Shown here: positions 1 through 8,439 of the stretch, one piece after another
Layout: every line of letters begins with the position of its first letter
Numbering within the stretch: the stretch's first letter is position 1
Source: Melghirimyces algeriensis
GTDB lineage: Bacteria > Bacillota > Bacilli > Thermoactinomycetales > DSM-45169
Assembly (NCBI RefSeq): GCF_900182565.1
Contig: NZ_FXTI01000001.1
Span: forward strand, 1 to 64,000
DNA: 64,000 nt
Reading direction: 5' to 3'
Translations under genes and position numbers: made by a program
The notes under the pieces: model-generated
What the model was told of the DNA's origin: nothing
What the model saw: the letters and a program-made list of their open reading frames with translations, nothing else
Database searches by the model: none

Positions 1-1
1 C

Positions 2-1603
2 AGCCTGCATTGTGACCGGGAGAATCCCTATATCCAGTGGCAGAACAGCCCCTTTTATGTGAATAAGAGCAATCGGGAATGGAAGGACAGCGAGGGGAAA
101 CCCCGCCGGGGGGCAGTAAGCGCCTTTGGTATGAGTGGAACCAATGTGCATCTGGTGCTGGAAAGCTACCCGCGAGAGGTACAGGCGGTGAATGGGGCAC
201 TTCCTTCCTATCTGCTGGCACTGTCGGCCAAGACCGAGGCGGCCTTAACGGAAAAAATGGCAGACCTGATCGCCTTTTTGGAAAGCCCGGAAGGGCAGGA
301 GGCGGATCTTCTAGAGATCAGTTATACCCTTTTACAGGGCCGCCAGCATTTTCGTCATCGATGGGCCATGGTGGTCCAGGGTCGTGAAGATGCGCTATAT
401 GCGTTGAAGCAGGCCATCAATAAAGAACAGGCACCTAATCTCTTTCAGGGTCAGGTGCCTCCTTCATTTACAGGTCAAACGGCCATTATAAAATATATCG
501 CTGATTTACTTGAACAAAGCCATGTCTCTCGCAAGGATTCCCAACAATACCAGGAGAGTTTAATGGCTTTAGCGGCGATGTATTGTCAGGGGTATGAGAT
601 GGATTGGGCGGCTTTGTTTGCGGGTACTGATCCCCAATCTCTGCATATGCCCACCTATCCCTTTGCGCGAAATGCCTATTGGATAGCGGAGAAGGAACGG
701 GAGATGCCGTTATCCTCTCGGCAAAAAGGAGATTTACCGAGTGAGGAGGCCGTACAACCTGACAGGAAACAGACAGAGGTGATCCAACAGGAATCTTCCG
801 GACAGCGTGTCCTAACGCCCTTGACAGCGGCAGATACATGGTCGTCTGAACCCAAGGCCAAGCCGGAAGCGATTCCATTAACCTCACTGGAAAGGGATAA
901 AGCAGGGAAGGGAAAACATCAACTGTCACGGGATGTCAGGGACATTGAACAAGTGCTGGCATCGATGTTGAGAGAAATCCTGGAATTGGATCAAGACACG
1001 GTGGATCGTGATACGCCGTTTATTGAAATGGGTATGGATTCAATCGTCGGGGTGGAGTGGATTCAGGCAGTAAATGAACGATATCAGACATCGCTTACAG
1101 CCAATAGTATTTATGAATATCCCAATATTCGCCAATTTGCGGCGCTTTTGTCCCCAGACACACCCGCTAGGGCAGAAGAGATAAGCGATGCCAGGAGCAA
1201 TCTTGCACCATCGGTGGCACCAGCACCAAAACCAAGCGACCAGCCGGCGGCGGATAGCATGGAAGCGGTACAAGCATTTCTGGTTACCAGTCTGGCAGAA
1301 GCCTTGTCTATGGATCAGGCAGATATTGATCTGGATGGAGAATTGGTTGAATTAGGTCTGGATTCCATTATTGGTGTGGAGTGGATTCAAGCAATCAATG
1401 AGCGATATGGAGTGGAGCTAACAGCCAATAGCATTTATGAATATCCCCATCTTCGTGAGTTTGCCGCTTTTTTGCATGATCAATTATCTCAGCAAATGGA
1501 AGTTCCCCTCCATTTGCAAAAGCTGATCCAAGGCGTACAGGATGGTGAGATCGATATCGAACAAGCGGATCAGTTACTGCGCCGGGGAGGCATTAGAACT
1601 TAA
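2..1603 (+). CDS. trans-AT polyketide synthase, C-terminal end only (KS tail, ACP-ACP, docking helix)
   Basis: The reading frame is open through the left edge, so this is the 3' end of a large PKS gene; the first in-frame GTG at 59 lies inside the KS fold and is not the start. Residues 1-60 are the end of a ketosynthase (AFGMSGTNVH motif). About 160 residues of post-KS linker follow, ending in the typical PTYPFARNAYWI segment. Two acyl carrier proteins then carry phosphopantetheine serines near residues 347 and 455. Both read DSIxGVEWIQ, with a tryptophan six residues after the serine, the published mark of ACPs that undergo beta-branching. No AT, KR, DH or TE lies in the visible part, so loading must be in trans. 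The last 30 residues (LIQGVQDGEIDIEQADQLL) look like a helical docking segment. The beta-branching genes follow directly. Confidence 0.9.
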   Translation, partial: SLHCDRENPYIQWQNSPFYVNKSNREWKDSEGKPRRGAVSAFGMSGTNVHLVLESYPREVQAVNGALPSYLLALSAKTEAALTEKMADLIAFLESPEGQEADLLEISYTLLQGRQHFRHRWAMVVQGREDALYALKQAINKEQAPNLFQGQVPPSFTGQTAIIKYIADLLEQSHVSRKDSQQYQESLMALAAMYCQGYEMDWAALFAGTDPQSLHMPTYPFARNAYWIAEKEREMPLSSRQKGDLPSEEAVQPDRKQTEVIQQESSGQRVLTPLTAADTWSSEPKAKPEAIPLTSLERDKAGKGKHQLSRDVRDIEQVLASMLREILELDQDTVDRDTPFIEMGMDSIVGVEWIQAVNERYQTSLTANSIYEYPNIRQFAALLSPDTPARAEEISDARSNLAPSVAPAPKPSDQPAADSMEAVQAFLVTSLAEALSMDQADIDLDGELVELGLDSIIGVEWIQAINERYGVELTANSIYEYPHLREFAAFLHDQLSQQMEVPLHLQKLIQGVQDGEIDIEQADQLLRRGGIRT

Positions 1604-1772
1604 GGACGGGTAGGGAGATATCGGAATGGGTGTGACATCTGTCATCGGTTAAGTCAAAGTGGCCTTTTTTCCCCTTTGCTGACGGGAAAGCACGTCTTTG
1701 ATCGGATGAAACGGCCAGACAGGCAATTGGTATCCATAGAAATGGAAGATGATACTCAGGAGGGATGAGAGA

Positions 1773-3032
1773 ATGAAGACAGTTGGCATTGAGGCAATGA
1801 ATGCTTTTGGCGGCACGGCTTATCTGGATGTGATGGAATTGGCGAAACACCGGTCATTGGATGTGACACGCTTCGAAAATTTGCTGATGAAAGAGAAAGC
1901 GGTGGCCCTTCCCTTTGAAGACCCGGTCACATGTGGTGTAAATGCGGCGAAACCCATTGTGGATGCATTATCGCCAGAGGAAAAAGACCGTATTGAGTTG
2001 CTGATTACCTGTTCTGAATCGGGCATTGATTTTGGCAAATCGATCAGCACCTATATTCACCATTACTTAGGTCTTAACCGAAACTGCCGTATGTTTGAGC
2101 TGAAACAAGCCTGTTATTCAGGAACAGCTGGTTTGCAAATGGCGATTCAGTTTATTCTTTCCCAGACTTCTCCAGGTGCAAAAGCCCTTGTGATCGCCAG
2201 TGACATCTCTCGCTTTTTAGTAGCAGAAGGCGGTGATGAGCTGACCCAGGATTGGTCCTATGCGGAACCGAGCGGTGGAGCGGGCGCAGTGGCTATGCTG
2301 GTCAGTGAGACGCCCTATCTGTTTCAGGTGGATGTGGGTGCTAATGGCTATTATGGTTATGAGGTGATGGATACATGCCGTCCCATTCCAGACAGCGAGG
2401 CCGGAAATGCGGATTTATCCCTGCTGTCTTATCTGGATTGTTGTGAACAGACGTTTTTGGAATACCAGCGCAGGGTAGCGGAGGTGGACTATCAACAGAC
2501 CTTTCAGTATCTCTGTTATCATACGCCCTTTGGCGGCATGGTCAAAGGGGCTCATCGTACGATGATGCGAAAAATGGTAAAAGCCAAACCCCAGGAAATT
2601 GAGGCGGATTTTGAACAGCGTGTCTTGCCGGGGCTGAAATACTGTCAACGGGTGGGCAATATCATGGGGGGCAGCGTCCTCTTATCTCTGTTGAGTACCA
2701 TTGACCAGGGGCATTTTGATTCACCCAAACGGGTTGGCTGTTTTTCCTATGGATCGGGTTGCTGTTCAGAATTTTACAGCGGTATTGTGACACCCCAAGG
2801 CCAAGAAAAACTGAGTCACTTTCGGGTGGAAGAACAATTGAATGACCGCTACCGGTTATCGATGGAAGAATATGAAACGCTGTTGGTGGGAAGCAGTGCA
2901 GTTAAATTTGGGACACGCAATGTAAAGCTGGATCTTCATCTTATTCCGGGAGCAATGTCAGTGAGTCAGGATCAGGGTCTTTTGGTATTGGACGAGATTC
3001 ATGAATTTCATCGCAAGTACAGGTGGTTGTAA
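1773..3032 (+). CDS. pksG: HMG-CoA-synthase-like beta-branching enzyme (PksG type)
   Basis: A 419-residue HMG-CoA synthase homologue of the polyketide beta-branching (HCS) cassette. The family condenses an acetyl group from a donor ACP onto the beta-keto group of an ACP-bound polyketide. The catalytic cysteine is visible in LKQACYSGT, and a conserved histidine segment reads YHTPFGGMVKGAH. I chose the ATG at 1773 because AGGAGGG lies 8 bases upstream; an in-frame ATG at 1749 lacks such a site. The stop overlaps the ATG of the next gene by one base (TAATG), so the two are translationally coupled. Its place right after a PKS ending in tryptophan-flagged tandem ACPs agrees with beta-branching on the last module. 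The donor ACP and decarboxylating KS of the cassette are not in the window and may lie upstream. Confidence 0.93.
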   Translation: MKTVGIEAMNAFGGTAYLDVMELAKHRSLDVTRFENLLMKEKAVALPFEDPVTCGVNAAKPIVDALSPEEKDRIELLITCSESGIDFGKSISTYIHHYLGLNRNCRMFELKQACYSGTAGLQMAIQFILSQTSPGAKALVIASDISRFLVAEGGDELTQDWSYAEPSGGAGAVAMLVSETPYLFQVDVGANGYYGYEVMDTCRPIPDSEAGNADLSLLSYLDCCEQTFLEYQRRVAEVDYQQTFQYLCYHTPFGGMVKGAHRTMMRKMVKAKPQEIEADFEQRVLPGLKYCQRVGNIMGGSVLLSLLSTIDQGHFDSPKRVGCFSYGSGCCSEFYSGIVTPQGQEKLSHFRVEEQLNDRYRLSMEEYETLLVGSSAVKFGTRNVKLDLHLIPGAMSVSQDQGLLVLDEIHEFHRKYRWL

Positions 3033-3793
3033 TGGACTATCAAACGGTGAAGGTCCGGATGGAACAGACCGTCTGTCATTTACAGCTATATCGCCCAAAG
3101 GAAAACAATACCATCAATGACCAGATGATTGAAGAATGCCATCAGGTATTGGATCGCTATGGGGAATCAATCAACCTGTTGGTATTGGAAGGGCTTCCGG
3201 ATGTTTTTTGTTTAGGAGCGGACTTTCAGGAAATGCATGACATTATGGCAAGCGGACAAGTCCGTGAGCGAAATCCTGAGCGGTTATATGATTTGTGGCT
3301 ACGGTTAGCAACTGGCCCCTTTATTACCATTTCCCATGTCAGGGGACGGGTGAACGCAGGCGGGATGGGCTTTGTGGCCGCCAGCGATATTGTATTGGCT
3401 GAGCGCTCGGCCCAATTTAGTCTGTCCGAGTTGTTGTTTGGCGTTTTTCCGGCAGCGGTACTCCCCTTTCTGATCCGTCGAATGGGGGTGGCCAAAGCCA
3501 ACTATATGACGGTTATGACAAAAACGATTTCAGCTGAACAGGCGGATGAGTGGGGATTGGTTGATGCCTGTGAGGATAATAGCCAGTCGTTGCTCCGCAA
3601 ACATCTGCTTCGTCTCAAGCCATTAACCAAAAGGGCTATTGTACGCTATAAACAGTATATCCATCAGCTTTATCCCCCTTTGGAAGAAGCCAAATCCCTG
3701 GCAGTGGAAGCCAATAAGGCGATGTTTTCAGATCCGCAAAATCTGTCAGGTATCTACCGTTATATTGAAACAGGGAAATTTCCATGGGAGTAA
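3032..3793 (+). CDS. pksH: enoyl-CoA hydratase-like dehydratase of the beta-branching cassette (ECH1, PksH type)
   Basis: A crotonase-fold protein of about 253 residues. The oxyanion-hole segments are CLGADFQEM and GRVNAGGMGF. The C-terminal LVDACE...LLRKHLLRLKPLTKRAI pattern is what I recall for PksH. In the family ECH1 removes water from the HMG-like ACP intermediate made by the HCS enzyme. The ATG at 3032 overlaps the upstream TAA and has AGGTGG five bases ahead; an alternative GTG at 3023 lies inside that ribosome site and is less likely. It belongs to the pksG-pksH-pksI-like operon. The PksH rather than PksI assignment rests on recalled sequence and on gene order. Confidence 0.88.
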   Translation: MDYQTVKVRMEQTVCHLQLYRPKENNTINDQMIEECHQVLDRYGESINLLVLEGLPDVFCLGADFQEMHDIMASGQVRERNPERLYDLWLRLATGPFITISHVRGRVNAGGMGFVAASDIVLAERSAQFSLSELLFGVFPAAVLPFLIRRMGVAKANYMTVMTKTISAEQADEWGLVDACEDNSQSLLRKHLLRLKPLTKRAIVRYKQYIHQLYPPLEEAKSLAVEANKAMFSDPQNLSGIYRYIETGKFPWE

Positions 3794-3814
3794 AGTGAGA
3801 GAGGAGTGGATCGG

Positions 3815-4561
3815 TTGACGTCTGTCTTACATTTTCAAGAATTGGAGCCTGAGATTGTCTTGTTGAGGATGCAGGATCGGGTGCATAAAAATACCTTTTC
3901 CAAGGAGTTAATTGATGGCCTGATGGATGCCTTTGAAGCCATTCAGGCCAGTCATACCTATAAAGTGGTGATTTTAACCGGTTATGACACCTACTTTGCC
4001 TCAGGGGGAACGCGGGAAGGTTTGTTGGCCATTCATGAAGGCAGAGAAAAGTTTACCGATAAGAACATCTACAGTCTGGCGTTAAACTGTGATATTCCGG
4101 TAATTGCCGCCATGCAGGGCCATGGCATTGGAGGCGGCTTGATCATGGGCCTGTTTGCAGATTTTGTCATTTTAAGCAGAGAAAGTGTCTATACAACCAA
4201 TTTTATGAAGTATGGCTTTACACCGGGTATGGGAGCCACCTGCATTTTGCCAAGAAAGTTGGGTATTAGCTTGACCGAGGAGTTGTTAATCAACTCCGGC
4301 ACCTATCGGGGAGCGGAACTTGAAAAAAGAGGGATTCCGTTTCCCGTATTGCCTCGGACAGAAGTGTTGGATCATGCTATTGATTTGGCACGTGAGATTG
4401 CTGAAAAGCCAAGGTACTCCCTCATCTTGTTAAAAAATCATTTGGTTGCTCCGATCCGCAAGGAACTGCCTGCCATCATCGAACAGGAAGTGCTGATGCA
4501 TGAAAAAACATTTCATCAGCCTGAGGTGAGGGAGCGGATTCATACCCTATTTGGAAAATGA
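3815..4561 (+). CDS. pksI: enoyl-CoA hydratase-like decarboxylase of the beta-branching cassette (ECH2, PksI type)
   Basis: A free-standing crotonase-fold protein of about 248 residues. Diagnostic segments are FASGGTREGL, QGHGIGGGL and KYGFTPGMGAT, which resemble PksI-type ECH2 enzymes that decarboxylate the glutaconyl-ACP intermediate to leave a methyl branch. TTG at 3815 is preferred because AGGAG ends 8 bases before it; GTG at 3806 overlaps that ribosome site. The next gene carries a second, clearly related ECH2 domain, so this cassette has two ECH2 copies in tandem. Which copy is active on which intermediate cannot be read from sequence. Confidence 0.87.
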   Translation: MTSVLHFQELEPEIVLLRMQDRVHKNTFSKELIDGLMDAFEAIQASHTYKVVILTGYDTYFASGGTREGLLAIHEGREKFTDKNIYSLALNCDIPVIAAMQGHGIGGGLIMGLFADFVILSRESVYTTNFMKYGFTPGMGATCILPRKLGISLTEELLINSGTYRGAELEKRGIPFPVLPRTEVLDHAIDLAREIAEKPRYSLILLKNHLVAPIRKELPAIIEQEVLMHEKTFHQPEVRERIHTLFGK

Positions 4562-4570
4562 GAGGAGTAA

Positions 4571-6379
4571 ATGGCCGGAATGGATACAAAGGCGATATTT
4601 CGGGCGCTCCAAGCAGGCGAAATCACGACTGAACAAGCCTATGCTGAACTGGCAGCATTTCTGGGTCCGCCTGAGGGAGATGAGAGAGGAACATCAAATG
4701 ATGAAGAGGAAGCCGAGCCGATCCAAGGCCCGGTGGTGGAACTTCAAGAGGTTGAATCAGGGATTTTCCAGGTGACCATGCAGGAACGCACCCATAAAAA
4801 CACCTTCTCAACGGAATTGATTACGGGGCTCATGCAGGTCTTTGAATCTTTGCGTGCCAATAAGGACTGCAAGGTGGTGATCCTTACCGGCTATGATACC
4901 TATTTTGCCTGCGGCGGTACCCAGGAAGGATTGCTGGCGCTGTATGAGGGGAAAGCGAAAATGACCGATCTCCACCTTTACAGCCTGCCGTTGGAGTGCG
5001 ATGTTCCCATTATTGCAGCGATGCAGGGTCATGGGTTGGGAGGGGGATTATGTCTGGGTCTGTTTTGTGATTTTGTAATTATGAGTCGGGAAAGTACATA
5101 TGCCTGTAACCATATGAGCTATGGTTTTACCCCTGGTGATGGAGCAACACTGATTTTACCCCGTGTTTTGGGCTATCCTTTGGCGCAGGAGCTTTTATTT
5201 ACCGGAAAGAACGTCAAGGGAACTGAATTGGCCGACCGGGGAGCCTCGGTGCCCATTCTTCCCAGAAAGGAGGTTTTGCCCCATGCTCGGAAGATGGCGA
5301 GGGAGTTGGCAGAGAAACCGCGGGAATCACTTATGTTATTAAAGCAACATATGGTGACTTCTTTAAAGGCGGACTTAACCGAGGTAGTAGAAAAGGAATG
5401 GGCGATGCAAGAAAAAACCCTGGTTCATCGATCGGATGTACTGGAAAAAATGATGCCGGCTTTTGATTCATCTTCCAATCCATCGGCCTTTCCCGAACTT
5501 CTCCATCTGAATCAGCATTTTACCGGACGGCCGGTATTTTGGTTGCATGGTGAAGGGGGAGGAGTGGAGGGATATCAATGGGTGGCAGAAAAAACCCGTC
5601 GCCCGTTTTATGGGATTCAGGCGCGGGGGCATATGACCGAACATCCCCCGATCAGGGGGATAAAGGCCATGGCCGCTTACTATGTATCCATGATACAGAG
5701 CAAACAGGCAAAGGGTCCCTATGATTTAGGCGGTTATTCGTTGGGAGGACTATTGGCCTATGAAGTGGCCCGCCAATTGCAGGAGGCGGGTGAGAGGGTT
5801 CAGAGCCTGGTGATGTTGGATACACCTGATCCCTCCAGTTGGGAAAAAATTCGGCTGAGTTCTCAGAGCAGAGCGTTACAGGCTGTGAATATGGCCTTGC
5901 TAAATCGGAATCGGAAGGAAACGGAAGCGATCCTGCAAAAGCTGATCCATCACAAAGAAATCCCAGAGCACACCGATGAAGCGGAACTATTGATACACCT
6001 GATCCGTCTGGGAAGAGAGCGGGGGCTGTCTTTAACGTTGTCTGAGACAGGATTATTGACACTGTTTCAGCATCATTTGCGGATGCAGGCGGCTTTTGAA
6101 CTGAATCGCTACACCCTCTCTCCTCTTCCCCATGCTTCCGAGGTCACTTGTCATTATGTCCGCAATCAAAGCGGTTCTTTTTATGGTGAACTCACGCCCT
6201 ATCTGACGACGGATGCAGATGAGATCACCATTGATCACACGTGTTACTGGGAAGAGTGGGAGCGGGTGTTTCCCCGTTTTTATCTGTTGGATGCAGCATC
6301 AACCAGCCATATGACACTCTTGTTTGAACCGGAGGCACAAGCGGATATTACACTGTTGTGCCAGGAATTGTATGATTAG
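4571..6379 (+). CDS. docking helix - ECH2 (PksI-like) - thioesterase fusion
   Basis: A 602-residue fusion. Residues 1-35 (FRALQAGEITTEQAYAEL) match the helical docking style seen at the end of the upstream PKS. Residues about 55-300 are a crotonase-fold ECH2 domain closely similar to the preceding gene (FACGGTQEGL, QGHGLGGGL, GFTPGDGAT). Residues about 325-600 are an alpha/beta-hydrolase thioesterase with nucleophile motif GYSLGG, Asp in VMLDTPDP and a late His in STSHMTLL, so the triad appears intact. The visible PKS lacks a thioesterase, so this protein probably both finishes the beta-branch and releases the chain (inference). GAGGAG lies 3-4 bases before ATG 4571; ATG 4580 is a possible alternative start. 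It is the last gene of the PKS operon before a 163-base gap. Confidence 0.88.
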   Translation: MAGMDTKAIFRALQAGEITTEQAYAELAAFLGPPEGDERGTSNDEEEAEPIQGPVVELQEVESGIFQVTMQERTHKNTFSTELITGLMQVFESLRANKDCKVVILTGYDTYFACGGTQEGLLALYEGKAKMTDLHLYSLPLECDVPIIAAMQGHGLGGGLCLGLFCDFVIMSRESTYACNHMSYGFTPGDGATLILPRVLGYPLAQELLFTGKNVKGTELADRGASVPILPRKEVLPHARKMARELAEKPRESLMLLKQHMVTSLKADLTEVVEKEWAMQEKTLVHRSDVLEKMMPAFDSSSNPSAFPELLHLNQHFTGRPVFWLHGEGGGVEGYQWVAEKTRRPFYGIQARGHMTEHPPIRGIKAMAAYYVSMIQSKQAKGPYDLGGYSLGGLLAYEVARQLQEAGERVQSLVMLDTPDPSSWEKIRLSSQSRALQAVNMALLNRNRKETEAILQKLIHHKEIPEHTDEAELLIHLIRLGRERGLSLTLSETGLLTLFQHHLRMQAAFELNRYTLSPLPHASEVTCHYVRNQSGSFYGELTPYLTTDADEITIDHTCYWEEWERVFPRFYLLDAASTSHMTLLFEPEAQADITLLCQELYD

Positions 6380-6542
6380 AACATTTTGAACGAAGGGCTG
6401 AATGTGGGATGAAATTTCATTTCATAATTGATTCACAGGTTTCTCTGACAAGGGATGGCGCATCTGAGCGATTGGACCATGTGATAGTACAACAGGAATC
6501 AGCAGCATTTAACCCCAAAATGGACAAAGGAGTGGGAAATGT

Positions 6543-7742
6543 ATGGCAACGGTGTTGTTTTTAAATGGCCCTTCACATGGTCATGTCAATCCAACGTTGG
6601 GCTTGGTAACTGCGTTGGTCAATCAAGGGGAACGGGTCATTTACTTTTGTACCGATGATTTTCAGGCGAAGATTGCCAACACCGGAGCAATTTTTAAAAG
6701 CCTAGGGGAGCATGCCAAACTGCCCAAAGGAAACCCCGATCTGGATAAGAACCAACAATTGTTTGATATTGCTTTAAGGATGATGTTATCAACGGAAAAG
6801 GTAGTTCAGCATATTTTGGATCATATCGCAGATGAACCCATTGATTACCTGATCTATGATTCCATGTATCCCATCGGTCATATCATTGGTCAAATTTTAG
6901 AGGTGCCGACTGTCGTCTCCCATGCGGTGGTTGCCAAGCCGGAAGAAATGATACCCCAAAATAAGAATATGGTGGGCATGGAGATGATGCAAGATCATCC
7001 GGCGCTTGGTGAATACAGAGCGATGGTAAAGCGTATGAATGAGATCTATGGTATTGAAATGCCCAATCTAACGGGGATGATGGCCCATTATGGCGACTTG
7101 AATATTGTCTATACATCTGCTTACTTCTCCGACCATGAGAATGTTGATGAGAGCTTTTGCTTTATTGGTGGGCCCGTCAGTATGCTAAATGAAACAGTTG
7201 ACTTTCCCTTTGAACAGCTGAAAGATAAGAAAGTGATCTATATCTCCCTGGGAACGGCTTTTCATATGGTGAACCCAGACATTTACAATGTATTTTTTGA
7301 TGCCTTCCGGGATGAAGAAGAGACCGTGGTGGTTATTGCAGCCTATAATACGGATTCCTCCTCTTTTGAACTGCCGGATAATGTGATAATGAAACATTAT
7401 GTTCCCCAAGAGGAGATACTCCAATATACGGATGTTGCGATTACTCATGGTGGAGTGAATACTACAAGTGATCTAGTTTATCATGGCATTCCCTTTGTTG
7501 TGATGCCCATTGGCGGGGACCAGCCCTATATGGCGGATCGATTTACAAGACTGGGCGCGGCTGTCACCCTCGATAAAGAGACCCTGTCACCGGTTGAATT
7601 AAAAGAAGCACTTAACACGGTGCAAAAGCCGGAATATCGCAATAATCTGAGAAAAATCAAACACTCCTTCGAGGAAGCGGGTGGCTATAAAAAAGCGGTG
7701 GAAGCAATCTGTGCCTTTAAGAAGGAAAGAAATATATCCTGA
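6543..7742 (+). CDS. GT1-family (macrolide-type) glycosyltransferase
   Basis: A 399-residue MGT/YjiC-like glycosyltransferase. The N-terminal acceptor half starts with PSHGHVNPTLGL. The C-terminal half has the donor-sugar region VPQEEILQYTDVAITHGGVNT and PIGGDQPYMADR. The family moves a hexose from a nucleotide sugar onto small lipophilic acceptors, often macrolides. Next to a PKS it could decorate the product or protect the producer by glycosylation. AAAGGAG lies 10 bases before the ATG. The 163-base upstream gap contains a 12-base palindrome (ATGAAATTTCAT, 6409-6420) that might be an operator, so separate transcription from the PKS operon is possible. The sugar donor is unknown; rfbA/rfbB downstream make a dTDP sugar, whereas many relatives use UDP-glucose. 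Confidence 0.93.
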   Translation: MATVLFLNGPSHGHVNPTLGLVTALVNQGERVIYFCTDDFQAKIANTGAIFKSLGEHAKLPKGNPDLDKNQQLFDIALRMMLSTEKVVQHILDHIADEPIDYLIYDSMYPIGHIIGQILEVPTVVSHAVVAKPEEMIPQNKNMVGMEMMQDHPALGEYRAMVKRMNEIYGIEMPNLTGMMAHYGDLNIVYTSAYFSDHENVDESFCFIGGPVSMLNETVDFPFEQLKDKKVIYISLGTAFHMVNPDIYNVFFDAFRDEEETVVVIAAYNTDSSSFELPDNVIMKHYVPQEEILQYTDVAITHGGVNTTSDLVYHGIPFVVMPIGGDQPYMADRFTRLGAAVTLDKETLSPVELKEALNTVQKPEYRNNLRKIKHSFEEAGGYKKAVEAICAFKKERNIS

Positions 7743-7758
7743 TCGGTTAGAATCGCCA

Positions 7759-7800
7759 TAAACACCTGTTAGCCAATGCTAGCAGGTGTTTACCTATTTT
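7759..7800 (+). terminator. intrinsic terminator after the glycosyltransferase
   Basis: An inverted repeat with outer arms TAAACACCTG and CAGGTGTTTA (7759-7792), an inner TAGC/GCTA extension and a CAAT loop. A moderately T-rich tail follows (CCTATTTTATTATT). Confidence 0.7.
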
Positions 7801-7969
7801 ATTATTCTAAATATTGCGAAATTATTAACCAGATTTGACATTTTTTCGTAAATAAGATAAATTGGAAATGATTATTGCATAACATAGAAATGTACATTTT
7901 AACAATAACATAATGAAGAAGAAAAATCAACCCCTTTTTTAAACAGATCGCTCGAAAGGAAGAGAGGCT

Positions 7970-8437
7970 ATGTTTTTATCCCGCATGTTTAATGCTATCC
8001 AACTATCACCCCAGTCCAAGACAATGGTAGAGCTACTGGATTTAAATGAGAAAACAAAAAAGCATGGCCTAGTTTTAACACCTGATGATGTAAAAACAGT
8101 AATCATTTCCAGAAATAAAGTGCTGCGTGACCATGGACGGATCGAGCTGGGCATTGAAGTGACAAAGGAATTGGTTGAGGTATTTTCCACTTCACCCTAT
8201 ATGGATCAGGATCATTATGTTGATACGTTGAATGAGCTGCATGAGATTTTTTATTATCTCAGAAATGAAACGGAAGACAAGATTGGGGACATGAAACTTA
8301 TTCATATGATGAAGGATGTTTTTGACGGCCCCTGTGCAGGTTCCTTGGAGCTTTTGAGGAGTAAAATGGAGGAATTCGCCGAGAATTTCAGGAGGGACAT
8401 GATGCGTCGTGAGTCGTTATTTGAAGGGGATGAATAG
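7970..8437 (+). CDS. uncharacterised protein, partner of the next gene (DUF6323-like?)
   Basis: A 155-residue soluble protein of unknown function with no signal peptide or membrane segment. It is rich in charged and helical sequence (for example ITVxxxxDHGRIELGIEVTKELVEVF-like central region, then a helical C-terminus). It starts at an ATG after a purine-rich GGAAGAGAGG site and ends three bases before the next start, so the two are almost certainly co-translated. Size and pairing resemble what I recall as DUF6323 beside DUF6179 in Bacillota, but this is memory, not a search. A 177-base AT-rich gap precedes it and probably holds its promoter. It sits between a glycosyltransferase and a MATE exporter, so a link to the metabolite is possible but unproven. 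Confidence 0.75.
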   Translation: MFLSRMFNAIQLSPQSKTMVELLDLNEKTKKHGLVLTPDDVKTVIISRNKVLRDHGRIELGIEVTKELVEVFSTSPYMDQDHYVDTLNELHEIFYYLRNETEDKIGDMKLIHMMKDVFDGPCAGSLELLRSKMEEFAENFRRDMMRRESLFEGDE

Positions 8438-8439
8438 GC

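Noticed and set aside
1749..1772. Upstream ATG extension of the PksG-like gene
   Set aside because: No ribosome site ahead of it, whereas ATG 1773 has AGGAGGG at 8 bases and begins the conserved sequence.
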